A stretch of DNA of 64,000 nt from Lichenostomus cassidix (taxonomy: Eukaryota > Chordata > Aves > Passeriformes > Meliphagidae), in the NCBI GenBank assembly GCA_008360975.2, contig VLJF02000046.1, positions 744,001-808,000 of the forward strand, written 5' to 3'. Each line of letters opens with the position of its first letter. Position 1 is the first letter of the stretch. Below the pieces are notes generated by a model. The model was not told where the DNA came from and ran no database searches. It saw only the letters and a program-made list of their open reading frames with translations. Position numbers and translations under genes: made by a program. Below are positions 10,312 to 20,700 of the stretch, in pieces.

Positions 10312-11090
10312 TCACTGAGTGACAGAACTGAGACAGTGTCTCCAGGTTTCAAATAGAGCAGAACTCTGGAGGCAGTGATGACAGCTGGGGACAAACAAGG
10401 CAAAAGTGACTCTGATGCTGCTGAGCAAACCTGGATGTGTTTCAGGAATGCAAAGGGCCAAGGCCTGAGCCCCAGCCCCTGGCAAGGCAGATCCTCTCCC
10501 TCCCTCAGTGCTCAGGGCTCTTCCCGGGGCACTGGCATGTGGGGATGTGCAATGCCAAGGGCAGGACCATGGGGCAGCCCCTGCCAGGCTGCTGGGCAGG
10601 GACAAGGAGGCAATGAGGCCCCAGGGCTGCAAGGGTCACTTGTGTCCTCCTCATGGCCTCAGGGCCAGGGACAGCAGCCATGGCCAAAGTGCTGCACAAG
10701 TTGGCTCTGTCAGGGCCTTGCAGCTGCTGCACATCGCTCTGCCCTCTCCAGCCCAGGCTGTCCTACACTGTCCATGCCCTGTGCCTCTGTCCCTGCAGGC
10801 TGTCGTCATCCCCCGGCTGCCCCACCTCGCTGGCCCTTCCTTTGCTGACAGCTCTGCGTCCTGCCTGCCTCTGCCTTGGCACACAAAGCCTTGGGCTTGA
10901 TACCAGACTCCTTCTGGGGGATGGGTTGCACCACAGCACTGCCCTGGGAATGTAAATTCCATTTTCCTCATGTCCACTCTTGGCCAACCCAGCTCCCCTT
11001 GCTGACATTACTTCTTTTTCATGCTCATTTCAATTATGAAAAAGGTTCCCACCCTTCCTGCTCTTCCAGGATTCTCCTGTTCTCTCCTCA
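10312..11090 (+). repeat. Inverted partner of 28440-29260 (array edge)
   Basis: This block pairs in reverse complement with 28440-29260 and, up to 10906, also with the starts of tandem units 2 and 3 and with 48340-49000. Past GATACCAG the left arm keeps matching the flank of unit 1 (shared CTCCTTCTGGGGGATG), whereas units 2 and 3 and the right arm switch to a different LTR-like sequence. This locates the recombination breakpoint used by the tandem array. Confidence 0.75.
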
Positions 11091-11224
11091 GGGTCCAAAC
11101 CACTGTGCCCAGGGCCTTCATTCCCTATATAGTGGTCCTTTACTTGAGGCCTCTTGGGGTTTGACCCTGACTAAATGCCGATGCTCCAGCTCTCTCCTGC
11201 CGCAGATGTGCAGGAGAGGGGAAA

Positions 11225-12500
11225 GAAAAAAAACTGTAAAAGCACACACTAATCACATGAGTTAAGGGAGACAGGACACTGGTAGGAGGACGCACAGAAG
11301 AAAGGGCAGACAGGCTCTAAACTTAAATTTGCAAAGTGATTTAATTACCTAACCGAGTCGAAGGATAAATGAGAGGCAAAAATGAACTTTTCATACACTA
11401 TTTTTTTCACTCACCCTCCTCCCTCTTATGAACCAATTTTTATTCACCACCTTTCCCCTTTTCAACCAACAGCTTGGGTAGGGGGTCAGGGTGTGGGGTA
11501 TTTTGTTAGTCCACAGAGCAGGTCCATAAATTTATTCATCACCACAATTCTTTTACTACAAATACTCTTTATATCTCCTTATCTCTCTCTCTCTCTCTAG
11601 ACAGTTTCGCTGCTCTCACCCCCTCCCTCTTAAGAAGCAATCTCCCCGCTCACCCCCCCTTCCCTCTTTCCAACCAACAGCACAGGCAGGGGGCAGGGTA
11701 AGGGGTTTGTTCTCTGGTCAGTCCATCAGGGAGAGGGGTCCTCTGCTTAGCCACGGGGTCCCTCCCATGAGAGACAGTCCTCTGGGAACTTCTTTGGCAT
11801 GGGTCCAATCTCACAAGCAGCATCTCACCCAAATTCTGCTGCAACAGGAGTCTCTTTGTCTATAAGTTGCTATGCAGACTCTCCCCAGCCGAGGCCAGGC
11901 TGCTTCCATGCCAGGAGCAAGGCCTTTCTCTCCCTTGCAAGGCCTTTGCAGCTTTAACTCTTTCGATGAGACTCCCGCTGGATCACAGCTTCCTCCAGGC
12001 ATCCACCTGCTCCTCTGGCGTGGGCACCTCCCCACGGGCTGTGGGTGGATCTCTGCACCCCTGTGGACTCCATGGGCTGCAGGGGAACCTCCTGCTCCCT
12101 CCATGGTCTTCACCACAGCTAGCAGAGGGTTTTCAGCTCTGGCACCTGGAGCACCTCCTCCCCCACCTTCTCCACTCACCTTGGTGTCTCCATGTTGTTT
12201 TCCCTTCACATATTTTTACCTCCACTTCCTCCTCCTCCTCTTCTAACTACCCTACAAAGAAGTGTGTGACTACCTTGTTTTGATTTTTTTCTTAAATATG
12301 TTTTCACAAAGGCATAACTAGCATCTCTCATTGGCCCAGCCTTGGCCAGCAGCATGTCCATCACTTTCAGAGCCATCAGAGATTGCCTCTACTGGACTTG
12401 GTGAAAACCTTCCAGAACATTCCCACAGGACATACAGGAGCCATCTTTGTGCCACTGCCCACCCCTCAGACACTTCCCCAAGCCCACCTCAACAGCTTCT
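11225..12500 (-). mobile_element. Probable LTR-retrotransposon-derived segment
   Basis: Low-G, pyrimidine-rich DNA with an internal duplication: about 11400-11530 and 11615-11745 align, sharing CCCTCCCTCTTA, TTTCCAACCAACAG-type and GGTCAGTCCA blocks roughly 214 bp apart. It resembles avian ERV untranslated or LTR sequence seen in minus orientation, but no TG...CA ends, primer site or coding frame were found. Assignment is tentative. Confidence 0.35.
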
Positions 12501-12869
12501 GAGGGGTTTAAATTTCTCTTAGATGTTAAAGATACTTTGCTGATTTTTTGGGCCAATCAAAACCATCACAAGGCCTCCAAACCATTTCCTGGGACATCTC
12601 TTGGACCTCCCCATTGTTTAGCGGTGAAAAGATTGTGCTCTTAGTCCAGGAAAGAGAGAGAGAGACTTTTTGCCAGGGGTTGTATTGGCAGAACAATGCT
12701 CTGTGTATTTATGCTGAACAAGGGCAGATTTATATTTGATGCAAGGATGAAATATTTTATGATGAGGGTGGAAGAACACTGGCAAAGGTTGTGCAGTGAA
12801 TGGAAACCACATCCCTGTAAGTGTCCAAGGTCAGGAGCTTTGTGTAACCTGAAAAAGTGAAGGAGTCCC

Positions 12870-12953
12870 TGGCTAATGGAAGGAGAGCTGGACCAGAGGC
12901 TCTTTTAGGTCTCTTCTAACCCAAACCATTTTATAATTCTGTCATTCTTATAT
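12870..12953 (+). mobile_element. CR1 LINE 3' tail fragment
   Basis: Short remnant with the CR1 end pattern: a GAGGTCTCTTC-like segment, CCAACCCAAACCATT-like sequence and terminal ATTCTGTCATTCT octamer-type repeats. Nothing upstream is recognisable as ORF2. Confidence 0.6.
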
Positions 12954-12955
12954 TC

Positions 12956-14618
12956 CCAAATCCTTCTCCACAGGGCTGCAAATACTTACACACACCATGT
13001 CAGCATTTAATGTGACCTAAACCCCAACACTTCAATAAAAAGGAAAGAATTGCCATACCAAGTACATGAATTGGCAGATTTATAGAGGAACCATTAAAAA
13101 CTCAAATGGTAAAGAATCTGAAAGCAAGGACCAATATCTCTGTGTGAAAGACTCACCAAGTGGGACAATGGCAGAGACTCCCAGGGTGACCTCACAGCTG
13201 AGCATGGAGGTTTCTGCCTTGGGATCTGAGACTCATGATGGGCATCCAGAAAGGGCATGTGGGGAATGTGCAAGACTTATCATGGGATGTCTAGGAAAGG
13301 ACCACAGGAAGGGAGAGGGTGGCACCATGGTGGGTTATGGAAGAACAAGCATGAGAAATCAGAGAGAGAACGGGATGAAAGAGCTGGTCATGTATAAACA
13401 GGTGATGGTCACTACCCATCCCTGGCTGTGCCCTGCAACTGATCCCCACAGCCTGTCTTGTTTTCTGAATCCCATCATTACCAAGAACTTTTTGTGACAA
13501 GGGAGATATCTCTGCTCTGGGTACAAAGGGAGCTCCAAGTGCCACATACTGGAGTGGGAACCACAAACCATCAGGTCTTGTGTCCTTTGGGGCCCAGGCC
13601 CTGGTGAGACTGGTGTGTGTGCACACAGCACTGAGGTGTGTGGGGCTGGGTGTAACCACCAGGGAACATCCAACCAGAGCAACCAGTGAGCAGCAGAGGC
13701 CTGGGAGCTGCTGTGTGAGATCAGCTCCTGCAGGGATCCACATTGTCTGCGTGTCTCTGCAGCTCTGCATCTCATCCTGCCATGGCAGAGCACACAAACA
13801 GCCCATCCTTGTGTCCCTTTCTGCCCTGACTGGGCTTTGGCTTGGCCTGGAAACCTCCCGAGGTGCCTCCCAGGAGGAGTCCCTGTGCATTTCCCTCCCC
13901 CATGGCTCTGCCCTTCGTGCTGCAGCAGCTGTGGGGCAGCAGAGCTGGGGCAGTGCAGGGACAGGGCTGGCTCTGACAGGGCTGTTGTGGTTTGGGAATG
14001 GTGTTCTCCAATTTACTACTCCCACTAAAAACACCATGTGTCTCCCCAGATTGATATTCCCACCATCATCCCCCACACCACAGGGGCTTTACCCACTTGG
14101 CCCTGCTTGATCTCAGCACACGTTTCACACTCATGGATAACCTGGAGATGCTGTCCATGGGTAAATCCACCCCTGAGTCACAAGCACATCTGGAGGTTGC
14201 ATCTCTTCCCTGATGACCTGAGCTGTCCTGGGCCCATCGAGCCAGAAATAACTCAGCCTTGTGTGGCCATCACCTGAGACACTTTAATCCTGGCAGCCCC
14301 ATCCCCCTGTCCATTGCTGTGATGCTCTTCAGTGCCCAACTCTTGGCTACGTGAGCATCCACAGGAGGGACTTTCACAGCCAACTGCTCTCCCCAGGCAG
14401 TGATGCTTTGCCCCAATCCAGCAGCCCAGATGGGTTTCCCTCTGCACTGCCAATTGTCCTTTTTCCATCATTGCAGCCACCCCACAGAGCATTTGCCACC
14501 ATCCCCGAGTCAGAGCAGAGGTGCAGCGCTGGCCATTTCTCTCGCTCAGAGCTCCGTGTATGGTCCCAGGATTGCAGTGACTGCAGGAAAGGGGCAGCCC
14601 ACAGTGGGACATTTCTTG
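12956..14618 (+). other. No supported gene; contains one arm of a ~190-bp inverted repeat
   Basis: About 13418-13620 is the reverse complement of about 18555-18740, sharing CTGATCCCCACAGCCTGT and TGTGTCCTTTGGGG blocks. The pair encloses the SRCR relic and ERV-B. Frames such as 13291-14076 (minus) and 13580-14110 (plus) show no domain and are overlapped by equally long frames on the other strand. Confidence 0.5.
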
Positions 14619-14822
14619 GTCAGATATAGACACAAAGAGTGGCAAACTGTCTGTGACTTGGGTTTGGGACTCAAAGCTGCTGCTGTGGTTTGCAGGGAGC
14701 TGCAGTGTGGCACAGCCCTGGCTGTGCCCAGGAGCGCTGGCTTGGGAGAAGGTGTTGGTGCAGCTGGGCCAGGGAGCTGCAGGGAGTGGGGAATGAATCC
14801 CTCCTGGTGTCCTGTCCTGGGG
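14619..14822 (+). pseudogene. SRCR-domain exon relic
   Basis: The plus frame ending at 14825 contains, from about 14619, a partial scavenger-receptor cysteine-rich domain: EWQTVCDLG (usual EWGTVCDDG), AAAVVCRELQCGTALAVP with both class-type Cys residues, then GLGEG and a final MNPSWC. The central acidic segment before the last Cys is scrambled and the domain stops without a splice donor, running into a minisatellite. SRCR domains occur in secreted or surface scavenger proteins of the DMBT1, CD163 and WC1 types. No neighbouring SRCR exon, signal peptide or transmembrane segment is seen, so this is probably a duplicated, decayed exon. Confidence 0.7.
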
Positions 14823-15185
14823 TGACACTGTGGGGCCTCGTGAAACCAAAGAGACCATTGTGACACTGTGAAACCTCATGGAATCAAGGGTTCATTGTGA
14901 CACTGTGGGAACACATGGAACCAAGGACATCATTGTGACACTGCAGGGCATTGAGTTACCAAGGAGACCATTGTGGGATTGTGAGTCCTCATGAAACCAA
15001 GAGGCTGCTGTGACACTGCAGGTCTCTTTGGAACCAAGGGACCATTGTGACACTTCAGGGCCCCATTGACCCAAGGGTTCATTGTGACACTGCAGAACCT
15101 CATGGAACCAAGAGGCTGGTGTGACACTGCAGGGCCCCATGGAATGAAGGTGAGCATTGTGACACTGTGGGGCCTTGTGGAACTG
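14823..15185 (-). repeat. Minisatellite of the ~37-bp family, inverted copy
   Basis: About nine degenerate units reading CCATTGTGACACTG on plus, with CATGGAACCAAGG-type spacers. This is the reverse complement of the GTGTCACAATGG...CCTTGGTTCCATG arrays at 33, 39.8, 46.4 and 53.9 kb. Confidence 0.85.
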
Positions 15186-15490
15186 ATACTGGAATCTGCC
15201 AGATAAAAACTTTCTAGCACAGTTTGAGTATTAGAAAGCAGCCTTTCTTTATTGCAGTGCTGGTCATTCAGAGGATCCTTCCTCCATTCCTTCCTCCATT
15301 CGAGTGCCCTGAGCGTTGCGTGAACAGCGTTTTTATCACACACACTGATTTCATATTTGTGAGCTCTCCCTGCTTACTTGATGGATATGTATTACTTTAT
15401 TTTACCTAAGTGCACCCTTTGTCACAAGTCCTTGCATGGTTCTTTGGAGTCTGTCTTCAACCTCCAGTATCCTTTTTAGGGGGCTGTTCC
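15186..15490 (-). mobile_element. LTR fragment
   Basis: AT-rich block with TTTCTTTATTGCAG on plus, giving AATAAA on minus, and a start of CTGATACTGGAATCTGCC that resembles songbird LTR ends. It is truncated by ERV-B at 15500. No partner LTR or coding sequence was found. Confidence 0.4.
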
Positions 15491-15678
15491 TTGACCCAGT
15501 GTCCCAGGTTAATGATAAAACTCTCTCTCCTCTGAGAGTGAAGGGCCCCGACACCCCCTCCCCCCACCCACAACAGAACCTCTTAGATGGAAGTGAAGAA
15601 AAAACCAGGCCACCGAATCCACACTGTCCAAAAAATTCGGTTTTCCCTGGCCTCTACCTGGCTAGAGGCAGGGCCCCT

Positions 15679-17073
15679 CTAACCATGGTGGGCATTCGTG
15701 TTAGAGGTTCCTTCGAGGGAATCAGACATATTGAGTAGAGCTACTTCCCTTCTGGTGGAGTTCCTTCTCTGAGTCTTGCCCTCCTTCAATTCACGCACTC
15801 GTCGTGCCAGGACAGTAGTGGGTTGTCCATCCCACCTGTTCATGTTTTCTCCACTGTCACACAGGAAATACCACAACTCATGTCGAGGGATATATCCAGT
15901 TCTCATAGCTGAGGAGCGTCTACGTGGGGTAGCAGAACCTCTGGTCTGTACTGCTGAGATTTGGAGAAGGCTGTCTTTAATCTCTTTACTGAGTTTCTCA
16001 TGATTCTTCTCTATCTTATTTTCTAGTTTCTGCAGATTTGTTTTCACAGCTGAGATTCTTGCATTCATTGGGCTATGCACGACATCTGCATACACTCGGA
16101 GTTTCCTTGTCATATCACGCACAGTCTCATGCCCGTCATCTTGCTTCATAATGGCTAAAGCAGAAGCATACCCTGCTGGCACGAGCTTTAGGAGTTTCCG
16201 CCACATCACAGGTGTACATTCTATCCTATCTGGGTCTATAATCGGATCTGGGTTTGCTATGTCCTCTGAGAAGACAATTTCTACCACCGCCATTTCTCTC
16301 AAGCGTTGAATCCCTTGTTCTATGGTTCTCCACTGGGTTTGTTGCGAATAGAGATCGTCGGGATGTAGGTATCTTTCCCTCGCAGCTCTGATAGCTCGTC
16401 TCCAGAGGCTGCTGCAGTCAGGCCCATCTCGTATAGTTTGGTTGATATCTGGGTCACGTGACACAGCCCCTAAATGCCTTGCCTCAGTAGGATCTAGAAG
16501 TGTAACATCGCCTGCGGCATCCCAAAGACGGACTAACCAACTAATCACAGATTCATCATCTCGTTGGACATAATCTTTTCTTAGGCTGTGAAGGTCTCTC
16601 ACATTCATGGATTCAACAATGACCTCTGACTCAGTTGCTGACCTTGAGGGTCCCTCCCCACTGTCATCTGGGCGATCAGTCTTAACTTGGGCTTTCCTGC
16701 TCCTTGTAATAGGAGCAACTGCCATTGGCTTAGGCTCCCTTACTTCCTGTTCTATAATATCCGACAGTGTACGATAAGCATATGCCAGGGCCCAACATAA
16801 TGCACTGCAGTTGTCTCTGCACTTCTCTTTCAGATACTTCCCCACCTCAGCTGGTCTCGGGATTTGTCCAGGGGGAAATTCCCAGTCTATTGGATCAGAG
16901 AATTTCTTTAAAGTTTTACCTATGTCCTCCCATACTCCACACCATTCAAATTGCCTCACATCTGGATTAGGTGCCTGCTCCTGCTCAGCCCCTCTGGACT
17001 TCTCAGCCCTCATTCTGGTAAAACTGAACATCATATACATGGAACCTCCTAGGTAAAGCACCTGTACAACCAA
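15679..17073 (-). pseudogene. Endogenous retroviral gag, long 3' portion (ERV-B)
   Basis: An open frame of 464 codons from the first internal Met. In the same frame it stays open back to about 17256, so the true start lies upstream. It is rich in charged residues, with central motifs SLWRRAIRAARERY, MWRKLLKLVPAGYASAL and a Lys/Glu-rich coiled-coil-like stretch near residues 345-372, then a basic tail. No CCHC zinc knuckle is seen. The overall pattern is that of a capsid-bearing Gag of avian class II/III ERVs; class assignment is uncertain. Gag would assemble particles and bind genomic RNA, but with no pol or env it cannot be autonomous. Products could still be made if an LTR or neighbouring promoter drives it. 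Confidence 0.75.
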
Positions 17074-17224
17074 GTTAATGGTCTCTTTAACATCCAGGGG
17101 AAACTGAATATTCTCAAAAGCTGATATACCAGATTTAAAGGGAAAGAGATGGGTGAGGAGCCAGGAAGCTTCACCCTCTACTTCTCTAACAGGTTGGGTA
17201 ATATTACAAACAAAATTACGAAAT

Positions 17225-17461
17225 TTAATTTTTACGAAAACTAGAGGAGGAAACTAACAGAGCATGTACATCTTTAACTGTTTCCCATACCTTCTTACAG
17301 ATCGTCAGTATCACACACATTACTATAACAAGCCAGAGTCGTGTCCCTGACTGGTGGAAATTATACATTAGGGACAAGATTGCCCCTACCTGTTGGTAGG
17401 GAAACAAACCTATGTGCCAAACAGACAGTATTACATCAAACAACCTCCCATCAAACAGCAT
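17225..17461 (-). pseudogene. ERV-B gag N-terminal part, out of frame
   Basis: A 78-codon frame beginning ATGTTGTTTGATGG on minus, 117 bp inside the primer-binding site. It has a hydrophobic helix (LWLVIVMCVILTI) at about residues 40-52. It ends at a TAA near 17225 where the gag frame, one base offset, is already open; the two overlap over about 30 bp. The simplest reading is one ancestral gag frame split by a single-base indel; an alternative is a separate small leader protein. No reconstruction is offered. Confidence 0.55.
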
Positions 17462-17577
17462 AGTGACTACTGATGGCTGTAATTCAATACCAAGCGCTTA
17501 AAACCAGAGTGCAATTATTAGGTTTTTTTCTTCACTTTCTCTCACCCCACAAAAGGTGTAGAACAAGTAATCAAGGC

Positions 17578-17595
17578 CCCCTAAGTTGGGCGCCA
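17578..17595 (-). promoter_or_regulatory. ERV-B primer-binding site
   Basis: Minus strand TGGCGCCCAACTTAGGGG, five bases inside the LTR edge at 17601. The first ten bases match primer sites used with tRNA-Lys; the rest diverges. Its place between LTR and gag fixes the element's orientation. Confidence 0.7.
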
Positions 17596-17600
17596 AATAC

Positions 17601-18248
17601 TGTCCCGGGTTAATGATAAGACTCTCTCTCCTCCGAGAGCGAAGGGCCTTGACACCCCCTCCCCCACCCACAACTGAACCTCTTAGATGGAAGTGAAGAA
17701 AAAACTATTTATTTGACAAAACCACGCAGAGTGCCCTGCAAGGCACAGGGGAAGGGGAAAACCAAGGTGAAAAGGAGTTATACAACCTGATTAAAAAGTC
17801 CTTTTCTCAGACGCAGTCCCTCTCCTCCTCGCCCCCCCCGGGGCCGGGTGGAGCTCCCTGGAGAGCTCTGCTGTCCTCTGGCCCTCCTGGGTCTCCGGGT
17901 GGCAAAGCAGATCGAAGAGAAGGGGTCCAAACGAGGAAAAAGAAAAAATGGGAAAAAAAAAAACGGGAACAGAGCTCACTCCGACCGCCGTCCAGCACGC
18001 AGTCTCTGGCGGGCGACGAATCCTCCCCCGGAGGGAGGCTTGGGGAAAATGTTTTCAAAACAACCCGCGTTTCTCTCTTCAGCTGGGTGTAGTTAAAGAG
18101 ACAAGACCACACATTTTTTACACATTTTTTGTCTTTCTTGGGCATATAAGCCAACGATAGGGGATAAAGGATTATCATAACATCAATCCAAGACAACAGG
18201 ACAGGAGGAAATCAGATGAGTCAGGCTGGTTTCAGCATTTCCACAACA
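17601..18248 (-). repeat. ERV-B 5' LTR, ~648 bp
   Basis: The plus strand begins TGTCCCGGG at 17601 and ends CCACAACA at about 18248. On minus, AATAAA lies near 17710 in the R region. The poly-C/poly-A rich stretch 17830-17970 is low in complexity. The outer end could shift by a few bases, and no target-site duplication was recognised. Confidence 0.65.
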
Positions 18249-18726
18249 CCAAAAGCAACCAGATCCTCCTTCTCCATCCACTATTGACAGATGAGTCAAT
18301 AGGTCATTGAGCTGTTATACTCCCAGTACAGGCACAGCATCCTGATACAGCTTAAATGTGTTTATATCTATGAGAGCATCACCTCTACCTAAAAGTGCCT
18401 TTGTATAGAAATCCCTTGTGAGTGGTGGACACATCAGATGCTGCTGGGATGTTGCACAGAGCTGACAGAAGAGCTGTGATGGTTATTAAAATGAGTCATG
18501 TTCAACTTCTCTTTCTTGGCCATGAAGGGAAATCTTTCTGTGCCTCTGAGTCTCACCAGTTCCTGACCCCAAAGGACACAAACCTGATCACTCGTGGTTC
18601 CCACTCCAGTGGTTGCACTTGCACCTCCCTCCATCCCCAGAGCAGAGCTCCCTTGTCCCACAAAGTCCCTGGCAATGGAGGGATGAAGCAAACAGGACAG
18701 GCTGTGGGGATCAGGGCCAGGGCATG

Positions 18727-20340
18727 GCCAGGGATTTGGTGTGGTTGTGACCCCAGGGCAGGACGCTGCCCTTGGCCTTGCTGAACCTCATCCAATTGTC
18801 CTGGGCCCATGGCTGCAGCCTGTCCAGATCCCTCTGCAGAGCTTCCTGCCCTCCAGCACAGCCACACTCCCACCCAGCTTGGCACCTGCGAACTGACTGG
18901 TGCCCTCATCCAGATCAGCAATAAAGAGATTTAACTGAAGTGGCCCCAATCCTGAGCCCTGGGGACACCCCTGGCTGTGACTCCATTGCCCAGCACTGCT
19001 TGGGCTGGACTTCTGTCTTTTATGGAGCTCTGCATTCCCTTGCTACTGTTTGCTGACAATAAATGAACATCCCTCTGTGTCTCAGGCAGCTCCTTCTCCA
19101 AGGAAAGCAGCTGGGAGTTTGTGCCAAGGAGCTGAAAGCTGCAGGTGCAGCCTGGAGTGGAGGAAGCTGAGATTTGCACAAAGCTGCTCTGAGTCCCAGG
19201 GGTCGGATGAAGGAAATGGTGGGGTGGGGGTTAGGGTCAGTCTGGTTGATGGTCAACCATAAAGTGTCTTGATGTTCATATCTATTCAGGCTGTATTAGG
19301 AGGTCTAAAAGGGATCAATATCAACTGGAGATTGCTGATAACAATGTAAAAACAGGGAAAGAAAGCCAAACAGGACCAAGAGTCTGTCTGCATTGTTTTT
19401 AAAAAGAATGTATTTCCTTTGAATACACTTCTGGAATTGGTCTAAATAACCACAAAAGAATTGAAGACGTAAAATTAAATCCTTCCCAGGGGCTTGTCTT
19501 GTTAGGGTGTTTTCAAATGGGTGTTTTCAAGGAGCCTGAAGTAAAGAGCTGAAGGCAAAAGAAGCCTCTGGAGTAATAAAATTCATCAGGGAACTTCCAA
19601 GTTGTTGAGGATACACACAGGAATGAACAGCAATGGGCACAGCTTTCTGGCTGCCCCAGCTTTGGGATGAGCCCTGGGCATGGAGCAGGAACAGCTCCTG
19701 ATGGCCACAAGGCCAGGGCTGTTGTGCTGATCTGGGCAGATGGGATGGCAGGAGGGGCTGCAGAGCTCTCAGCATCTCCTGGAGAGGACAGCAGGGCACA
19801 CAGGGAGCCTCCTTTTCCTTTGGCCAAGGACGTTCCCCCACGGCTGGGGCTGAGTCCTCTGGCAGCTCCAGCTGCTGCTGTGCCCTTCAGAGGGGCTGAG
19901 GCCGTGGGGCCACTGCCCAGAGCAGCCTGGCCTGAGCAGGGCTGTGGGGCCAGAGGCGGCTGGGCTGTGCTGGGGAGAGGCCCTTGGTGCTGCAGAGAGC
20001 TCAGGGCAGCTGGCAGAGCTTGGAGGGAGCTGGGCTGGGCTGAGAGAAGCTGCCGGAGAAAGCATCAGTGTCCATCTCAGCCTGTGTGAGCGTGCAGGGG
20101 CAGGACTGAGCCCAGGGCTTGTGGGGCAGAGCCAGGGCCTGGGGAAGGGATGGAAAACAGGCAAGTGGCCGAGAGAGGAGGCTGCTCTGTGCCCTTGGAG
20201 GCTGGAGGAGGGAAATGCAGAGCTGCTGTGGGATGGGGAGGGGGATTGAATTCCAGCAGACACCGATGTGGGGCTGAGGGACTCAAGGGCTCCTTGGCCT
20301 GAGTCTGTCCTGGGAAGGTCTCTCAGCTCTCTGTGCTCAG
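18727..20340 (+). repeat. Partial paralogue of the tandem unit, lacking the solo LTR
   Basis: Collinear with 29389-31260 of unit 1: CR1 fragment (18727-19012), dispersed module (19018-19330), the 19510-19800 block, then the GC-rich block from 19811. At about 19798 it joins GGGCACACAG directly to GGAGCCTCC, whereas all three array units have 494 bp of LTR-like DNA there. It then jumps to a sequence equivalent to 31968-32100 and runs into a zinc-finger relic. Confidence 0.85.
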
Positions 20341-20467
20341 GAAGGCTTTCAGAAGGAGGAGAGCTCATCTTGGCAGGAACCTCATGGCATCCCTGAGGGA
20401 CACATGCCAGTGTCTGCCCCTGCAGGGGAGTTCTACTGGCAATGGCCCTGGTTTGAGCTGCCTGGCT

Positions 20468-20700
20468 GGGGAGAGGCCCTATGAGTCTCCTGAGTGTGAG
20501 AAGAGCTTCTCCAGGAGCTCTCCCTTGACCCAACACCAATGGAGACACCCGTAAGGGAAGCCCTCTGAGTGCCCCAACTATGGGAAGAGCTTTGTCCTCT
20601 GCTCCACTTCATTCCCCACTGGAGGACCCACGTTGGGAAGAGAACTGGTGACCCACATGCCTGGTGATCCAGGTTGGGAAGACACCTGGCTGGTGGCATC
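20468..20700 (+). pseudogene. C2H2 zinc-finger gene relic, last finger
   Basis: The frame 20468-20554 reads GERPYESPECEKSFSRSS... followed by LTQHQWRH and a stop: a linker plus one C2H2 finger whose first zinc Cys is replaced by Ser. After the stop, a further decayed finger (ECPNYGKSF) and a GDPGW-type segment are visible to about 20700. The same stop and post-stop relic occur in the 25-kb copy, so the stop was probably the ancestral gene end. Upstream exons are missing because the tandem-unit paralogue joins here. Confidence 0.75.

Larger units (their letters stand above)
5411..10906 (+). repeat. Left arm of 5.5-kb inverted duplication
   Basis: Reverse-complement homology to 48331-53849 runs through the CR1 fragment, the GC-rich spacer, the receptor gene and its upstream region, ending at GATACCAG (10899-10906). 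Arm lengths are 5496 and 5519 bp and the arms are 37.4 kb apart. Example of similarity: translating 6587-7174 (minus) and its partner gives 3 differences in 195 residues. The gene-bearing core differs much more (see findings). Confidence 0.9.
15500..18248 (-). mobile_element. ERV-B: truncated endogenous retrovirus with gag
   Basis: Order in the element's sense (minus): LTR 18248-17601, primer-binding site 17595-17578, broken gag leader frame 17461-17225, gag to 15679, then about 117 bp of 3' LTR end (15616-15500). The two LTR pieces share the block from TGTCCC[A/G]GGTTAATGA to GAAGAAAAAA. Protease, polymerase, env and most of the 3' LTR are gone. The gag frame is still long, so the insertion is not ancient. 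Confidence 0.8.

Noticed and set aside
15776..16003. Plus-strand frames inside ERV-B gag (15776, 16767, 16811)
   Set aside because: Shadows of the long minus-strand gag frame.
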